DNA of 64,000 bases, taken from Pseudomonadales bacterium. GTDB lineage: Bacteria > Pseudomonadota > Gammaproteobacteria > Pseudomonadales > Pseudohongiellaceae. This document shows positions 62,464 through 64,000 of this stretch, one piece after another. Location: positions 1-64,000 of the forward strand of contig JANQJM010000224.1 in the NCBI GenBank assembly GCA_028281635.1. The letters are read 5' to 3'. Under the pieces are notes generated by a model that saw nothing but the letters and a program-made list of their open reading frames with translations, searched no databases and was not told where the DNA came from. Position 1 is the first letter of the stretch; every line of letters starts with the position of its first letter. The translations under genes and the position numbers were made by a program.

Positions 62464-62614
62464 AGTTGATAGCACTGATGACACAGAACGGCGAAGTAAC
62501 CAAATAGTCCCGGCGGCGTCTTACTAGCACGGCTCACACAAAAAACAGCCGCCGTTTTCGGCAGGCACACAAGGGGACATTGGGGCTGCCCCATTCTCCA
62601 GAGGATTAGTAGAA

Positions 62615-63346
62615 GTGATTAAGCTAAACAACCTAAGCAAGGTTTATCGAACAGCCTATATGGAGACTACTGCGCTCCATAACATCAATATCAATATTGC
62701 CAAGGGTGAGTTTGTCGCTGTCATGGGGCCTTCCGGCTGCGGCAAATCCACACTGTTGAATGTGGTTGGCATGATCGACAGTCCTTCCAGCGGCGAGTAT
62801 TTCTTCGACGGCACCGAGGTCGGCCACCGTTCCGAGAACGATCTGGTGGAGCTGCGCAAGCAGAACATTGGCTTTATTTTCCAGAACTTCAATCTGATCG
62901 ATGATCTATCAGTTGCGGAAAATGTTGACCTGCCTTTGTTGTATTTGGGTATCGCCAAGAAGGAGCGGCAAGCGCGCGTGCAGGAAGCCTTGGAACTGGT
63001 AGGGCTGGAAGCACGCTCGCGACACAAGCCACAGGAACTGTCTGGTGGTCAGCAACAACGGGTCGCTGTCGCTCGCTCGGTAGTCAGCCAACCTAAGCTC
63101 ATTCTCGCTGACGAGCCGACCGGTAACCTGGATACGAAAAATGGTGACGAAGTGATGGCCATGCTCGATCGACTTAAAGAAAAGGGCGTAACCATTCTTA
63201 TGGTGACCCACTCACCGGAACATGGCGAACGCGCGGACCGCATTATTCAGATGCTCGACGGTGAAGTAGTCAACGGTGACAGTGCAACCAGCTTGTCAGT
63301 CGTCGCCGATAATGGCTCAACAGAACAACAAGAAGTTCACGCTTGA
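62615..63346 (+). CDS. ABC transporter ATP-binding protein, MacB/LolD type
   Basis: 243 residues. Walker A is GPSGCGKST near residue 40, the signature LSGGQQQRVAVARSV near 145, and Walker B LILADEPTGNLD. This is the LolD/MacB class that powers mechanotransmission permeases (lipoprotein release, macrolide or peptide efflux). The GTG start has GAGG ten bases upstream. A permease with matching N-terminus begins 18 bases later. A sigma-54-like promoter lies upstream, so induction by an enhancer-binding protein is likely (inference). Confidence 0.92.
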   Translation: MIKLNNLSKVYRTAYMETTALHNININIAKGEFVAVMGPSGCGKSTLLNVVGMIDSPSSGEYFFDGTEVGHRSENDLVELRKQNIGFIFQNFNLIDDLSVAENVDLPLLYLGIAKKERQARVQEALELVGLEARSRHKPQELSGGQQQRVAVARSVVSQPKLILADEPTGNLDTKNGDEVMAMLDRLKEKGVTILMVTHSPEHGERADRIIQMLDGEVVNGDSATSLSVVADNGSTEQQEVHA

Positions 63347-63364
63347 TCACTCAGGACTCCTAGC

Positions 63365-64000
63365 ATGTTTGCTCACTACACAAAAATGGCGCTGAAAGCG
63401 CTTATGCGATTCAAGCTGCATTCTGCAATTAGTTTAAGCAGTCTGACTATTGGTTTTATGTGTTTTCTGTCCGCAATTTTATTGTCCAACTATGCAGACA
63501 GTTTCGATCGGGGATTCGAAAACTCAGACAAGATATTCAACCTGATGATCAGATCAGTCGGCGATAGCCCGCTACCGGATCGATTTCCTATCGTTAATCA
63601 GCCTGCAGCAAGATACCTTCGCACGGCCTTTCCTGATGTGCCAAATATTGTACGTGGCAGCAGTGGTTTCCCTCAGGCAGTAAGTTACAACGGCCAATCG
63701 ATAACGCTCGATACGAAATACATTGAACCCCGATTCTTTGACATTTTTCCACTGGAAACGGTGTTTGGTATCGAACAAGGTGAAGATCTACCCCCCAACA
63801 CGGCTGCTGTTACTGAAGAAGGTGCCCAGCTAATTTTTGGTCGCACCAATGTGGTAGGTGAACGGATAATTGTCGAGAACGAATACGACGTCACTATTTC
63901 AGCCGTAGTTCGGCAACCGGACTTCCCCTCACACCTATCTTCCGGTGTCGCCTTTTTCAATACAGATCTTTACCTACCGATCGCAATGCCTGACGAATTA
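63365..64000 (+). CDS. MacB/FtsX-like ABC transporter permease (partial)
   Basis: First 212 residues; the frame runs off the right edge. MFAHYTKMALKALMRFKLHS is followed by one transmembrane helix (ISLSSLTIGFMCFLSAILL) and a MacB-type periplasmic core domain (YIEPRFFDIFPLETVFGIEQ; ENEYDVTISAVVRQPDFPS). It pairs with the ATPase 18 bases upstream. Three further membrane helices are expected beyond the window. The substrate is unknown. Confidence 0.85.
   Translation, partial: MFAHYTKMALKALMRFKLHSAISLSSLTIGFMCFLSAILLSNYADSFDRGFENSDKIFNLMIRSVGDSPLPDRFPIVNQPAARYLRTAFPDVPNIVRGSSGFPQAVSYNGQSITLDTKYIEPRFFDIFPLETVFGIEQGEDLPPNTAAVTEEGAQLIFGRTNVVGERIIVENEYDVTISAVVRQPDFPSHLSSGVAFFNTDLYLPIAMPDEL

Larger units (their letters stand above)
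62067..62614. other. Intergenic region with sigma-54 promoter and possible 59-codon gene
   Basis: It holds a 59-codon frame (62193-62372), the sigma-54-like promoter at 62448-62463 and a TGGGG-CTG-CCCCA hairpin at 62581-62593 just before the ABC transporter's ribosome site. Nothing else is recognisable. Confidence 0.5.

Overview
The window looks like a chromosome segment of a free-living, aerobic, probably marine gammaproteobacterium. GC is moderate. Coding is dense and almost every product is of proteobacterial type: a TorF-type porin, a TonB-dependent receptor, a CaiB/BaiF CoA-transferase, a large acyl-CoA dehydrogenase, PQQ dehydrogenases, a TTQ amine dehydrogenase, and a hybrid histidine kinase with a degenerate-EAL partner. 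No rRNA, tRNA, CRISPR array, prophage or complete insertion sequence was seen. The lineage is an inference from gene content; no marker gene is present.

Layout. 1-3.1 kb: sodium/solute symporter (cut by the left edge), CoA-transferase and flavin-reductase-like protein. 3.2-6.9 kb: inorganic-carbon module, with an OxyR-like LysR regulator divergent from a beta-carbonic anhydrase and a BicA-like SulP transporter. The regulator lacks the usual peroxide-sensing cysteine, and the anhydrase has Ser at its first zinc-ligand position. 6.9-9.6 kb: porin, ArsM-like methyltransferase with an in-frame TGA at an expected Cys position, VOC protein and membrane-anchored DUF385-like protein. 9.8-18.3 kb: three PQQ dehydrogenases, a monohaem cytochrome c, a cyclase-family hydrolase and small proteins. 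18.4-22.9 kb: MoxR / DUF58 / transglutaminase operon. 23-28.4 kb: acyl-CoA dehydrogenase, ABC-2 type exporter and a lipoprotein. 28.5-34.8 kb: amidase, cupin, DUF7282-like protein and two Tat-exported PLP aminotransferases. 35-41 kb: double GNAT protein, TonB receptor and secreted beta-propeller. 41.3-46.5 kb: signalling genes (REC plus degenerate EAL, hybrid kinase, PilZ, membrane zinc-ribbon protein). 46.6-50.4 kb: S9 peptidase, nitronate monooxygenase and DUF4336-like protein. 50.5-53.7 kb: small membrane proteins, a palindromic repeat element, an arsR-arsI pair and a Baeyer-Villiger-type monooxygenase. 53.8-60.6 kb: NHL protein, two hypotheticals and a mauBEDA-like amine dehydrogenase cluster with cytochrome c and an Asp/Asn hydroxylase. 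60.6-64 kb: DUF2834 protein, sirtuin and the start of a MacB-type ABC transporter behind a sigma-54-like promoter.

How the genes work together. Much of the window supports periplasmic oxidation: PQQ alcohol/sugar dehydrogenases and a TTQ amine dehydrogenase would pass electrons to c-type cytochromes. The MoxR/DUF58/transglutaminase block next to the PQQ operon resembles the maturation genes of methanol dehydrogenase operons. Arsenic-type functions occur at two sites, the ArsM-like methyltransferase and the ArsR/ArsI pair, and the same 15-bp motif lies beside both.

The strongest unusual signal is the methyltransferase at 7869-8645. Translation through its UGA restores a family-like C-terminus, and a hairpin with bacterial SECIS geometry follows directly, so it is probably a selenoprotein that automated calling would truncate.
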